Source: Branchipolynoe longqiensis (taxonomy: Eukaryota > Annelida > Polychaeta > Phyllodocida > Polynoidae). From it: 64,000 bases of DNA. Below are positions 10,738 through 21,947 of the stretch, piece after piece. A model generated the notes under the pieces. That model was given only the letters and a program-made list of their open reading frames with translations. It had not been told where the DNA came from and did not search any database. A program made the translations under genes and the position numbers. Positions within the stretch are counted from its first letter, which is position 1; every line of letters begins with the position of its first letter. The stretch is from assembly GCA_030323885.1 (NCBI GenBank), contig CM059200.1, positions 852,436-916,435 of the forward strand, given 5' to 3'.

Positions 10738-11180
10738 TACCCCAGTCACACGAGAGCCAGCGTTCGCCGCCAACCTTCCTACGCCCAAAAGGACGCCAAC
10801 CAGCCAGCTTTCCATTCGATACACTGACCCAAATACTCTGTAGGCGCCATTTCGGCGCCTTGTCGGCGCCAGGTCGGCGCCATGTCGGCGCCATGTCGGC
10901 GCCAGGTCACTTGGTGACTGCAGCATCGCATGTGTTAGCACCAACCCAGGGCGGCGCCAGGGCGCCAACCAGTTTGAATGGCGCCGCCGGAACAGGGCGT
11001 AAGGAGGTTGCACATGCAGCAGCAGCAACCTCCTTGCATCCAAAATTCCCGAAATGGACGCCGGGAGGTTGGCGTCCTAGCGGCGACAGCACTCAATCAG
11101 GGCTTAAGGAGGGCGCAAGGAGGAGGTTTTGACGTCGCGAATCGATCGTTAGCGAACGCAGGCCTCGTGTGACTGGGGTA
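10738..11180. mobile_element. Harbinger-like TIR element A at the exon 11185 splice donor
   Basis: 443 bp, with perfect inverted ends TACCCCAGTCACACGAG and CTCGTGTGACTGGGGTA, flanked by TTA at 10735-10737 and 11181-11183. TTA/TAA (TWA) duplications are characteristic of PIF/Harbinger transposons. The interior is GC-rich with repeated TCGGCGCCA words at 10853-10906. There is no transposase, so it is non-autonomous. The right-hand TTA overlaps the splice donor of the minus-strand exon at 11185-11285. Confidence 0.82.
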
Positions 11181-11184
11181 TTAC

Positions 11185-11285
11185 CTCTTCGCAATGTGGC
11201 GGGCAGGTACAGCGGGCCTTTCCGGTCCTGTCCACGTGACACTCCTCTCCGGGACCACATGACAGACTACTGCACGGGTTGATTC
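11185..11285 (-). CDS. Agrin-like exon: second FOLN (EGF-like) half-module
   Basis: The exon is 101 nt, following the acceptor TTCTTGTACAG. It begins with GA, which completes the G left at the end of exon 47111-47326 (GGA, Gly). It encodes INPCSSLSCGPGEECHV followed by KARCTCPPHCEE, with six FOLN cysteines. It ends in phase 0 before the donor GTAATA and joins directly to VLRPVCGSD of the exon at 8680-8794. The donor is weak at +5 (T instead of G). The T-A-A of the donor (+2 to +4) is the target-site duplication of a TIR element occupying 10738-11180, so the intron begins inside a transposon insertion footprint. The exon is too short to stand out as an open reading frame and was found by its cysteine pattern and splice sites. 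Confidence 0.85.
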
Positions 11286-11429
11286 CTGTACAAGAACAAG
11301 CAGAGACAAGCCATCAGGGTATATTTCCATGAACTAGCATGGTGATTGCAACACAACTCATGAAGCAAACTGAATATCCATTATATATACACCCTATATA
11401 TATAATTATGTATCTTTTCAAACGGATAT

Positions 11430-12060
11430 TATGTTGTTATTGATATGCGTTATTATTATTACTATTATTGTATTGACATCTATATAGGCCCCTATAAGGC
11501 TATGGCCATGTTTTTCACGCATACATTATGTTGTTGCTATGCAGTATTATTATAATTATTGAATGTTGTATTGTATTGACAGTTATATAGGCCTAGTTGT
11601 GTTTCACACACATACGTTATGTTGTTGATATGTGATATTATTATTATTGTTGAATGTTGTTTTGTATTGACAGCTATATTGGCCTATTTGTGTGTTTCAC
11701 ACACATACATTATGTTGTTGATATGCGATATTATTATAATTATTGAATGTTGTATTGTATTGACAGCTATATAGGCCTAGTTGTGTGTTTCACACACATG
11801 CGTTATGTTGTTGATATGCAGTATTATTATCATTATTATTGGTGAACGATATATATTATATTGCATTGATAGCTAAAGGCCTATATAGGCCTAGTTATGT
11901 GTTTTACACACATACATTATGTTGTTGATATGCGATATTATTATTGAATTTGCATTGTATTGAGAGCTAAAGGCCTATATTAATAGCCTATATAGGCCTA
12001 GTCATGTGTTTCGTATGTTGTTGATATGCGACATTATTATTGTATTGAAAGCTATATATA
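11430..12060 (+). repeat. Tandem array, ~85-115-bp AT-rich monomer
   Basis: About seven copies of a unit containing TTATGTTGTTGATATGCG, TATTATTATTGAATGTTG, TATTGTATTGACAGCTATAT and AGGCCTAGTTGTGTGTTTCA. Copy length varies. It lies just upstream of the exon at 11185-11285, in the 35.8-kb intron. Confidence 0.85.
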
Positions 12061-12649
12061 ATATAGTCGTGTGCGCTAAATCCCGTAGCTCACTTACTGT
12101 AGTCGTTTTATGGACAACTGACATCTCTAGGGATACATAAATCTTTTTGATTCCTCCTTCGCTGTTTCTGTTGATCTGTTAATAGCGCACACTCAATGAC
12201 CGTCATGCTACTTGCTAGGACACACAACCCCCAACATATATCATTTTATAACTGAAAGAATATATTATTAAGCATAGTTGGTTGTTATTCATAGCTGAAC
12301 TCCAGTCTAACAGATGCAGTACGTGTCGATAGATTGAAATTCGGTGCAACTTGTCATTGTTGCGTTGATACAACATTCACCATTGAATGACCAGATCGCA
12401 TGTCGTCTTCATGCCGTGAGCGATAATAGCAGAAAACAGCATCACAACGCATGTTTTGTGTTTATACAGACACAAATCGCTCTTTAGGCCTAATTTGATT
12501 TGGCATGTCACATGATACCCAGATCAGGGTGGTTTTATTATTACCGATGAATGCTGGCTTTTTTGTGCCGTGGTATTTTACGCGAGTCGTGCATTAGCCG
12601 CGTCATTGGCATGATCATGATGCAGTTTTACGTACATGATGTAATGGCA

Positions 12650-13390
12650 CTGAGTGTTACTGTTAGTATCAAACATGCGAATGATTGTCTGCATACATGC
12701 CATGGTAAGAATGTGGTGAACAACAGTGATTACCAGACATATATATCAGATATTACTTCGTGGTATTTAACTGTGTATGTGAGTGTGTGCGTGATAATGG
12801 TAGGCCTAGATAACGGATTCACCCCGTACATCCAGTACAGGGGTGAAAACCAACATATTAGAAAAACAGGCGAAGAATTTGGAGATGGCGGGGAAATGAA
12901 TTGAGCTGGTAAATTCTTAATTTATGAAGAAAAATATATTCTTCACATAAATCTTCATATTTACCCATTACTTTTGATTTGAAATATATAATAAAACATA
13001 TAGTTTAAGGAATTTAACAAATAGAACAAATGGCGTTTCATCACCACCATCTTGATTGTTTGCATTCTCTCCCATTTCACCAACTCTGTGCAGATATATG
13101 TAGCCATTTAAGCCTGGAAACAGAGTTTCTAATTCCTGTCATAATAAAACTATTTTCGCTGGTGTTTAGACTACGATAGGGTTCACCCCTGTACTATAAG
13201 TACAGGGTGAATCTTTTATCTATGAGTGTTACTGTTAGTGTCAAACATGCGAATGATTGCATCCATGCCATGGTAAGAATGTGATGAAAAATAGTGATTA
13301 CCAGACACATATATCCGATATTACTTAGTGTAATAGTGGTATTTAACAGTGTACGTGAGTGTGTGCATGATACTAGTAGGCCCTATTTGT
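12650..13390 (+). repeat. Pair of duplicated ~170-bp segments
   Basis: GAGTGTTACTGTTAGT-TCAAACATGCGAATGATTG through ATATTACTT and GTGTACGTGAGTGTGTGC occurs at about 12650-12800 and again at 13225-13375. Each copy is accompanied by a TTCACCCC hairpin (12818-12847 and 13182-13211). The 117-codon frame at 12551-12904 overlaps the first copy and is not supported as a gene. Confidence 0.65.
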
Positions 13391-13652
13391 TTTCGTGCAA
13401 ATCATGATCATAGATTACTGATCTGTGGTCAGTGAATCAGTCATCCCCGACGGATACATCTTATTACATTAACCGCACGGTAAATGTGAAAACAAAGAAT
13501 AAATGTAGCTAAATTAACAACACCACCATCGTCATCACAGCTCGGCTGAATGTGCGTGTTCTAGTAGTTTGTTAGTTCTCCACAGTCGGACACACATAGT
13601 ATACCTTTAATTCAGGAGCCGACTGAAACTAAATCACATCTAAACACGCCCA

Positions 13653-14070
13653 GGCAATGGACGTATTCGACTGGGCCTTTCTATATGCGTATCAAAATAT
13701 TTCTTCACAAATTCCTATTTGACCAGAAGTGGGTTTCTATACGTATGAATTGAATGTGTCTTGTGGCTCCATCCATAAGGTCACATGGTGTATTTCAAGA
13801 TGGCTGATATGGAAAGGTTGAAAGATTCAGTAGCTTCAGCCAATCAGAGCTGTTCTTTTCAATTGCAAATGGCTGCCCTCTATGGGGGCAGCCATGGGCG
13901 GCCCCCATACAGAGCAGCCATTTGCAATGGAAGAGAAAAACTTTGATTGGCTGAAACCACTGAAGCCATTTGACTGGTCCTCTTTGCATTCAAAAACCAA
14001 GTTCACTGCGCAGGTGAGCAGAGCCTAAATTTTGTGGATGGAAAGGTCCCAGTCGAGTACGTCCAATGCC
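13653..14070. mobile_element. Foldback-type element, 418 bp
   Basis: The ends GGCAATGGACGTATTCGACT and the reverse complement of GTACGTCCAATGCC match as inverted repeats. Near the middle, ATTGCAAATGGCTGCCCTCT (13861-) is mirrored by AGAGCAGCCATTTGCAATGG (13911-), with the centre at about 13895. Further mirrored pieces (GATTGGCTGAAAC and CAGCCAATCAGAG) extend the dyad. No coding capacity. The superfamily is not assigned. Confidence 0.75.
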
Positions 14071-14989
14071 AATAGGCTGAAGAACTGAGTCATGTGACGA
14101 GTCATGTGACTGGTCGTAAGTCACGTGAGTAGTAAGCCCTATTTGAGGTGTAGAGTGAAGGAGGTTGCCACTTTTGCAGGCTGACAACCAAACCAGTCTT
14201 TCCACGTGAAACGTAGATAGTAAGCATGTGAAGAGTTATCGAAATTATAAACACGGCAAGTTTTCTTTGTTGCAGGCTACATATAAACTCGAGTTAGTCA
14301 GCCCATTGTAAACAACACCTCATTTAGGACATTTTCCACAGACCTACTCTGTTTGAGTTACAGCGCATTGGAATGGTTTCTGCTACTAATGCTAGTAAAG
14401 GAGCTCTATTAAATTATTATTGTTATTATTATGATTATTATTAGTATATGGTTGTCGTAGTGTTCGAACACACTACACAAAAACACAGGCATCCTGAGTG
14501 GACTAACTGAGTGGCCTATTTTTGCCAACACTGCAACTTTGTTATCTTTGAAAGTTTAGAATTAAAAATACTTTGCCAGGCGATAAAAAAGATCATAATT
14601 AATAATAAGTCCATAACCATGATAACAGATGCATCACTTTCTGCTGCCAAGATGACTTCTGAGAAATCTTTCTGACAACCCTAATGCAAATGTGAAATGA
14701 TAGGTGGCGTTGTGATTAAGGTAAAATATCTTAATTCATTAGTTGCGAACATGTTTCTTGCACGGGCGAATGTTGGGTTTTACAAAACTGTGAAGAAAAT
14801 GTTTGTTCCAATATAAACATGTATTACCAACAAGAGACAGTCCGAGAGCATCGTTAAAACCCTATAATAAAGCTTAACATAGTCACCATGTGCATGCTGT
14901 TCTTTGTGTAAGTGAACTTTGGGTTCAAATGGGAGTGATTGTGCACAATGTTAAACAGTAACTGTGATAGATTGTTGATATGTCAAGTG

Positions 14990-15260
14990 AAGCATCATAA
15001 GTGAACACATAATGTGGTGTCATCTATCGTGGGGAAACTCACTGGACCGTTGCTACCCAAGATGCAGTGGCGCCACCTATATGTGTAGTGTGATTGAGTT
15101 TAAATGGGACTACCACAGACAAAAGTCAAACCTAAGGAGTTACAACGCGGTATGCAGTGGCGCCACCTATATGTGTGGTGAGATTGAGTTTAAATGGGAC
15201 TAGCACAGACAAAAGTCAAACCTAAGGAGTTACAACGCGGTATGTAGCAACGCCACTCGT
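14990..15260 (+). repeat. 90-bp direct duplication
   Basis: TGCAGTGGCGCCACCTATAT starts copies at about 15064 and 15154. The two are nearly identical through CTAAGGAGTTACAACGCGGT, and a third partial copy starts at 15241. The small frame at 15012-15203 follows from the duplication. Confidence 0.85.
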
Positions 15261-15269
15261 GACACTGCT

Positions 15270-17085
15270 CGTGAATGTATGCCATGTGACTTCTTATAAT
15301 TATAGAACTCATACCTGTCAAGTTATATAAGTGCTTCTGCAGTTGATCTAAAAAAATATAACCATACACAGAGTTTGTGTTTTAATAGCATTATTTTTAA
15401 TAGTATTATCTTCATTAAATCCATCGGTCTAAACCACGTTGGTAGCCTTGCAAGCATATTCTGTGACACTGTCACTGTTTAGATGTTAAGATATAAAAGA
15501 GAATGGACTGCTGAATGCTTGTAAAAGAATAGACTATCACACAAATATACAGAATGCCTTTCCCCCTTTAAACCAAATAGGTGTTGGTTCCAGTATATTG
15601 AGCAAGCGAACAATTTTCATGGATGAACGAGAAATATTGTTGGAATACAAATTAATTTAGATAACATATATTTAGATATAGTGCATTATATTTATGTTCG
15701 TTTATTTTGACTGGCTGCTATTAGAATTTCGAAATAACCATTCAGGAAACCCTGTATGGAGATAAATGAAAGATTAAGTTCATTGTCCAATACAGCCAGA
15801 ATTCCCTTTCCTGTTTTGAATCCAAAATTAATTATTTCAAAAATGTTAAAATCACGATCGTGGATATCCTCCCTCTTGACGGGTTGGATAGACTTGACAG
15901 GTATTGTTCTTTGTTATGAGCGTCACTGTCAGGGGATGCCCTGTATACGACTGTCACGGTGTGCTATATTTATAAACACAATATGGTCCGCGATTATCAA
16001 GCAGATATTATCTTCATGAGAAATTATTTTTATGAATCGCCCACCTAATCGCATGTTCCAATGATCATAATTTATCTGCTTAGTCTTATAGGTTAACAAG
16101 CGTATATTTCTTTTCAGAATTATTTATTGAGGAATATATTTAGACATAAATGTGCGAAAAGGACATTAACTGAAATCGACTACATTAATTGAATAAATGA
16201 ATATTTGAAATGTTAGAAAATGAAACAAAAATATCAAATTTCCAGTAGAAATTAAAAAAAACAATTCTAATAGAATTTGCATAGACTTTTTGATTATAAT
16301 ACTTAGTCTCGTCCGTTATTCATACCAACATATTATAAAAGACTTTGGGTGCTTTTGGAGAAGAATACCTCTCAAGTCCATCTTCACATTTTGAGATAAT
16401 CGCGACCTGTGACGGGAGCCGTTTACAAATATTGAGCAATGTGTGAGGTGCAGATTGACCCGACAGTGTTTCAGTGACGTCTCCTATGGGAGGCCAATCG
16501 CACCAAAATGATTCATTACCCATATCTAAGGGAGGCATATCGCGAACAAGTCCATGTACGCTATTTCCTGTAGGTCGAGCATTGAGTAAACAAACAATTA
16601 AGCATTATACAATATAATCGAGGAGATTAACACAATCAGTTACCATTGTTGAGGCAGTGGGGCTAGAAAAGGTTAATTCGGGGACGTTTTATTTAAAAGC
16701 TAAACAAAAGACAGCAATTATTTTACAGCGTATAAAAACAAGACAGTTGCAAATTACTTTAAGGAAACACATTCGAAATCTTTAAAATACACATATCTAT
16801 CAGTCGAACCGTGCTTTATATGCATACAGTGATAGCAATAACATCTTGTTCCTAAATATATTCTTAATTCTAGCATATTGCTCAAATGAATAGCAATGTG
16901 CCTACAGTTGATAATCTACAACTTACATATTTTATACTGTTGAATCATGGACGCAGTTATTGCTGTCTATAACTCATAAATACTGACCATTATTAATGTA
17001 TGAAAAACAAACCAGTGCAATGTACAACAATACACATACTTAATGATGTTTTTTCCACCATTACGGTTACAGGACACACCTATTG
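15270..17085. other. AT-rich intron sequence, nothing recognised
   Basis: Long AT-rich, apparently low-copy DNA within the 35.8-kb intron. A minus-strand open frame at 16320-16570 was examined and not accepted. No SINE, TIR element or exon was recognised. Confidence 0.5.
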
Positions 17086-17094
17086 TAGATTGAT

Positions 17095-17305
17095 ATCAAA
17101 TTAGATGAGGCCACATAGTAGCCAAATCTAGTTTGATATCAATTGATACCAAACTAGACGAGGCTGCACAGCAGCCAAATCTAGTTTGATATCAATTGAT
17201 ACCAAACTAGACGAGGCTGCACAGCAGCCAAATCTAGTTTGACATCAATTGATACCAAACTAGACGAGGCCGCATGGCAGCCAAATCTAGTTTGATATCA
17301 ATCCA
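17095..17305. repeat. Four copies of a 53-bp unit with internal dyad
   Basis: GCCAAATCTAGTTTG recurs at 17121, 17174, 17227 and 17280, exactly 53 bp apart. Within each unit CTAGTTTGATATCAA is followed by its near inverse TTGATACCAAACTAG, so the array can form repeated hairpins. Confidence 0.9.
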
Positions 17306-17584
17306 CGATAAGCAAGTCCTGTAAACTTAACAGTGGAAATACAACATCTAGTATTTATTAGACCACACTAATGTGTTCATTATTAGTTAGAAATACATAA
17401 TTTGTAGTAATCAGGCCCCCTAACACCCTGCGCACTAAATAAAAGAACTACCCCGTACTTTGGAGTACTGCAAGTATGGGGTGAATCTTGTATCATCTAC
17501 ATGCACACGAACAACTCGGACCTATCAACGTGGCTACAAACGGCAACCAAAACTAAAATAAAAAATATATATCAATATACAAAT

Positions 17585-18068
17585 GTCATCATCATCATCA
17601 TGCTGTCGGTCACGATGCGACAAAGACTGCTTTCATTACTTGACTGCCGCTCTCCATTTAGCTCTCGGCTGTGAGAGTTGCATCCATGAGTCGGTCATAA
17701 TGTCTCTCAGCTTGTGCGGTTGTACATTTCATGAAAGCTGCCTGCAAAAGTGTTGAAGTGCTGCTGCCTTTTGCAAGTTACCAGCGGCACTCTCTCGGGG
17801 AGCAAATAGAGGTTTCACACCGGCAAGAACATGTCAAGACAGGTGCAAAACTATTTGTCCCTGCAGTGGCTGGTCGGGAGATGTTGGGAGTTCCATACAT
17901 CAACCGCCCTTAATGCTGCCACAGTGACATGGTTTTCTGTTTAGGGTTTGCTCCCTTAGCCTTCGGTTCTGTCAAGAACCTGTACCACAAGGCAGTGGTT
18001 TCCAACTCTGCAAGGCAGGGGCGTCAAACTCCCTGAGGTATTGCTATACCAGCAATACCTGCATACCT
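17585..18068 (+). repeat. Dispersed ~450-bp repeat with a 60-codon open frame, copy 2
   Basis: Starts at a (CAT)n run and ends at CAATACCTGCATACC. Positions 17731-17913 encode the same 60 residues as copy 1 with three replacements (A/P, Q/K, R/G). No TIR or target duplication was found. The triplet run at one end resembles the simple tail of a retroposed element. Function unknown. Confidence 0.75.
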
Positions 18069-18382
18069 ACACAAAAGTAATCCCCCCAAAACACAACACT
18101 GGCTCTTTGTGTGTGTTTGATTGATCGATTGATTGATTGAATAAGTTACGATGCCTTTAACACCCACAACCAACAACCTCCCCCCCTATCATGACCTTGC
18201 CACATATTGACATATATACTGGCAGTAGTGCTCTGGGAGTAACTAACTATCCAACACACTGCGCAGAACGAGACAGGCGGTGAACATTTGATCTACCATC
18301 ACGTACACACCAACCAGCAGACAGCTGCAACATGTCTCAAGATGCCACAAACAAAGACATTTTCATCTTTCATTTGGGAAAA

Positions 18383-18722
18383 CCAGACTGGATGGCCTAA
18401 TGAGCTGAGCGTCCGTTTCCTGTTTTGGGAGATCGGGGGATCCGAACCCATGGGTTCATGGGTTCGAACCCTGGTCGAGTCAAACCAATGACTTGAAAAT
18501 TGATACTTATCGCTTCCTAGCCAGGCACTCGACATTATTAGCATAGGGCAAGGACTGGTTGGCTCAGTGTCAGGATAATATGGCTAAGTGGGATATCAGG
18601 TCATGGTGCTGATGGCCTTGTCTCCCAGTGCGACAGCACTATAAAGTCACCATGAGTGCAGACTGTCACAAGTCGGTACCCATCCTGATATGACCTTAGA
18701 TGTTGCCAGGACGTTAAACAAC
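18383..18722 (+). mobile_element. SINE family A, tail type 1, full length
   Basis: Has the head ACCAGACTGGATGGCCTAAT, B-box GGTTCGAACCC, CTCGACATTATTAGCATAGG, GACAGCACTATAAAGTCACC and an ACGTTAAACAAC end. Confidence 0.85.
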
Positions 18723-18849
18723 TTAATTTGGGAAGGGAAAGTTTGAAATTTCCCAATACATTAATTAATTAGATTTCACTTTATGGCTCTTGAAACAAGT
18801 CGTTGTGACTGATTGTTTTGCAGACATTTGAAAACAAATAAAATTGGCA

Positions 18850-19040
18850 CATTATTCGATTAAGCAGCGGAAATTCCAATGGCGGACACTTGGTCTTCCT
18901 CATTCCACTCCTCCTTGCTCGTTTCTAGTCATGCCAAACACCATGCTAGGAACAACAAGTACCAATTTGAAGTCGTTGATTTGACTCGGCCAGGGGTTCA
19001 GGGTTGGGGTTCGAATCCCACAACAAACCAAAACTAGAAG
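18850..19040 (-). mobile_element. SINE family A, tail type 2, diverged
   Basis: Reverse-strand copy containing GCGGAAATTCCAATGG and TTGGTCTTCCTCATTCCACT at its tail end, and TTTGACTCGGCCAGGGGTTC near the head. Confidence 0.7.
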
Positions 19041-19437
19041 CAGGCGTTCATTCATTGGGCCATACCATTCGTCTGGACACAATGATTTTGTTAGGTTTCT
19101 TGGGGCTTATGGCCTAGGAACAGCCTAAGTCGTATCATGATGTGTACCGACTTGTGATAGTGCGCACTAATAGAAACTTTATAGTGCTGCATCACTTCAA
19201 TACCAACCCACCGGCACTGACTATACAACTTAGTTACAGCATCCTGACACTTAGATATCCAACTTGGATACTGGTGCACTTTTGAAGTATTTGTTGCTGA
19301 TTGGAAAAAATAATGAGTCAATTTGATAGAATCTGGCATTGTTGAAGACTATGATCTCCAGCATTCTGACAGGTTGTCAAATTTAAGTTAGTAAAGTCTC
19401 TCCAAAGGTAACCCTTTCAAATAAAAGTTACTTTTAA

Positions 19438-20460
19438 TACCCCCGTCACACTACGACGTAACAGGCCAGTGAGTGGGAAATGTAAAAATCACTTTTTTAT
19501 GTCGAGATGCGTAGAAATTCTCAGCGTTTCAGGGCCAAATTGGACGTCAGTGCAACGCAGTGGACGTAGGCAAAATGTCGGTCTAACATAAGTTGTAACA
19601 TGTCTCAACGAGTTAGAAAATTAAAAGAAAATTTGCCCCAACATAAGGCTAATGAGCCTCAAGCGCGCGTTGTGTCAGCCTAGTGAAACCCTAGCGTTGG
19701 CTTGGTGTAGGACTCGCATAATTACGTCCGCCCTAATGTAGCTATGTGTGACTCTGATGTAATTTGTAATGTGAGTCGATGTCAGGCCCACGAGTGAGCA
19801 GCGTTAGTCTAACGACAGTCCAGTGTGCTCAGCATAAGGACAGCCAGCGCTCAACGTACTAGACGTGAGCGTAATGGATGCCTTTATATACTCGAAGGCA
19901 AAATGTTCGCACCACGTTCACAGCACGTTTGCTTATGTTCGAAGAATGTTTCCACACGTTACATACGTTACGAGCCCGCCAGCCATTTGTCAACTATGTC
20001 AAATATGTCAAGACACGTTGCACTTATGTTAGACTAATGTTAGACACATGTCAGAGATACGTTAGACCTACATTGAGATACATTAACACCACATTGTCAG
20101 CGCGTGGGCTGCATGTTCCTCCAGGCTCTCTGTCATTCTACCATAAGTCGACGTGGCTCAATGTAGACCGACATAGCTCTAACAAACGTCTAATGTATCT
20201 TGACATAAGCTTAATGTGAGCACAACGTAAGCCCAATGCACCCCACCGTAATGGCCTTACGTCAAGAGTTTTGAGTATGTCCAAAACCTAGACATGTGTC
20301 ACCGTATCTCGACGTAACTCGACGTAGGCTTAATGAACAAGTAACGTATCTCGACGTATCTCGACGTATCTCGACGTATCTCAGCGTATCTCAACGTAAT
20401 AGCCAAATTTCACCTATGTCGGCTTAAGCTACCGCATTACATCATAGTGTGACAGGGATA
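19438..20460. mobile_element. Harbinger-like TIR element B, 1.02 kb
   Basis: The ends TACCCCCGTCACACTACGAC and, inverted, TATCCCTGTCACACTATGAT are flanked by TAA at 19435-19437 and 20461-20463. The interior is dense with ACGTA/ACGTTA/TCTAACGT words, including a run of CGTATCTCGA repeats at 20345-20395. No transposase-like frame; the 70- and 113-codon frames at 19.8-20.2 kb are low-complexity by-products. Confidence 0.8.
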
Positions 20461-21219
20461 TAACTAAACTAAAGTAGATTGTAATGATCGACCTAATATA
20501 TGTGTTGAAACTGGTTCAAATAGTGTGTGTTGGAAATGGTAAAACTAATGACATGGACTCGGGGGGGGGGGGGTAGGTGAGTCGAAATTGTCAAAATAAT
20601 GACATTCTTAAAGCTGCATATTACGATGAAAAGATTAAATTTACTAAACCAAAACACCTACCTAGATTTTATTCTACATATCCAACTTAGACACCGGTGC
20701 ATTTATTAAGCATCTGTTGCTTAAAATCTAAATAAAATTAATACAACCTATTACTACTGAAGTCTATGCGTTCCGAAATCTGACAATCATGCTGAAATTA
20801 ACTTGGCATAGTCGCATTTACATTTCATGCGGGTTGGTTAGATATTTATACATTGTTCGTGTAATCAGACTGCTGGGGTCCCCATAGGCATGACCCAGCG
20901 CTAGCTCCACCTAGGGGACATGCACGGAATTAACAATGCACATGAATTAAAACCTACTGGACTCGCCCAGAATGCACTTCAAGTTGGACAGTCCTCTTTT
21001 TTTTTTTATTTCTCCCTCTTCAATTTCTGGCATATTTGTTTAGATAAATCTATTCGGTAGTTCGGTATTTTTATTTTTAAGTGTGATCTTTGGGGATATT
21101 TGGAGTGAGAACTTGCTAAGCTAATTTTGGTAGATGCACCGAAATGAGATGAACATCGTAGGCTTCATTCAGCAGAGACAAGTTCGATTAAATTTTGATT
21201 TCGTATTCCTTGTATGCAA

Positions 21220-21561
21220 ACCAGACGCGATGGCCGAATGAGTTAGAGCATCCGTCTCCCGTGTTGGTAGACCATGGGATCGTGGGTACGAACCCTGGTC
21301 GAGTCAAACCAATGACTTAAAAATTGATACTTGTTGCTTCCTAGCCTGGCACTCGGCATTATTTGGATAGGGCAAGGCCTGGTTGGTTCAGTGTCAGGAT
21401 AATGTGAGTGAGTGGGATATCAGGTCATGATGCTGGCAGCCTGGTCTTCCAGTGGGGCAGCACTATAAAATCACCATGAGTGCGCACTGTCACAAGTCGG
21501 TACCCATCCTGATATGACCTTAGATGTTGCTAGGATGTAAAACAACAACAAACAAACAAAA
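21220..21561 (+). mobile_element. SINE family A, tail type 1, full length
   Basis: Has the head CCAGACGCGATGGCCGAATG, B-box region ACGAACCCTGGTCGAGTC and the complete tail to AACAACAACAAACAAACAAA. It is followed directly by a second, 5'-truncated copy. Confidence 0.88.
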
Positions 21562-21846
21562 CCATGGGATCGTGGTTCAAACCCTAGTCGAGTCAAACTA
21601 ATGACTTAAAAAATTGATACTTGTCGCTTCCTAGCCTTTCGCTCGGCATTATTAGGATAGGGCAAGGACTGGTTGCCTCAGTGTCAGGATAATTTGACTG
21701 AGTGGGATATCAGGTCATGATGCTGGTGGCCTGGTCTTCCAGTGGGGCAGCACTATAAAGTGGCCATGAGCGTGCACTGTCACAAGTCGGTACCCGTCCT
21801 GATATGCCCTTACATGTTGCTAGGACGTAAAACAACAACAAACAAA
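21562..21846 (+). mobile_element. SINE family A, tail type 1, 5'-truncated tandem copy
   Basis: Starts in the head at CCATGGGATCGTGGTTCAAA and runs to the AACAACAACAAACAAAC tail. Head-to-tail contact with the previous copy suggests local duplication or insertion into its A-rich tail. Confidence 0.82.
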
Positions 21847-21947
21847 CCTTCTATGCAGCAATAAATGCTTACTAAATGCACCAGTATCGAAGTTTGGATA
21901 AATATAAACCAAATATTGCCATGTGTTTCGGATTCGACGATTTGATG

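Noticed and set aside
12551..12904. 117-codon plus-strand frame
   Set aside because: Overlaps a duplicated non-coding segment and a hairpin, with no recognisable domain; the second copy of the segment does not keep the frame.
16320..16570. Minus-strand open frame of ~85 residues, extending upstream of its Met with CLLNARPTGNSVHGLV
   Set aside because: The LLNAR piece briefly resembled the start of a LINE endonuclease, but the following residues do not continue the match, and no splice-supported exon fits.
18383..18480. Genuine tRNA-Leu/Ser gene
   Set aside because: The tRNA-like part is the head of SINE family A, repeated many times with the same body. The acceptor stem does not close.
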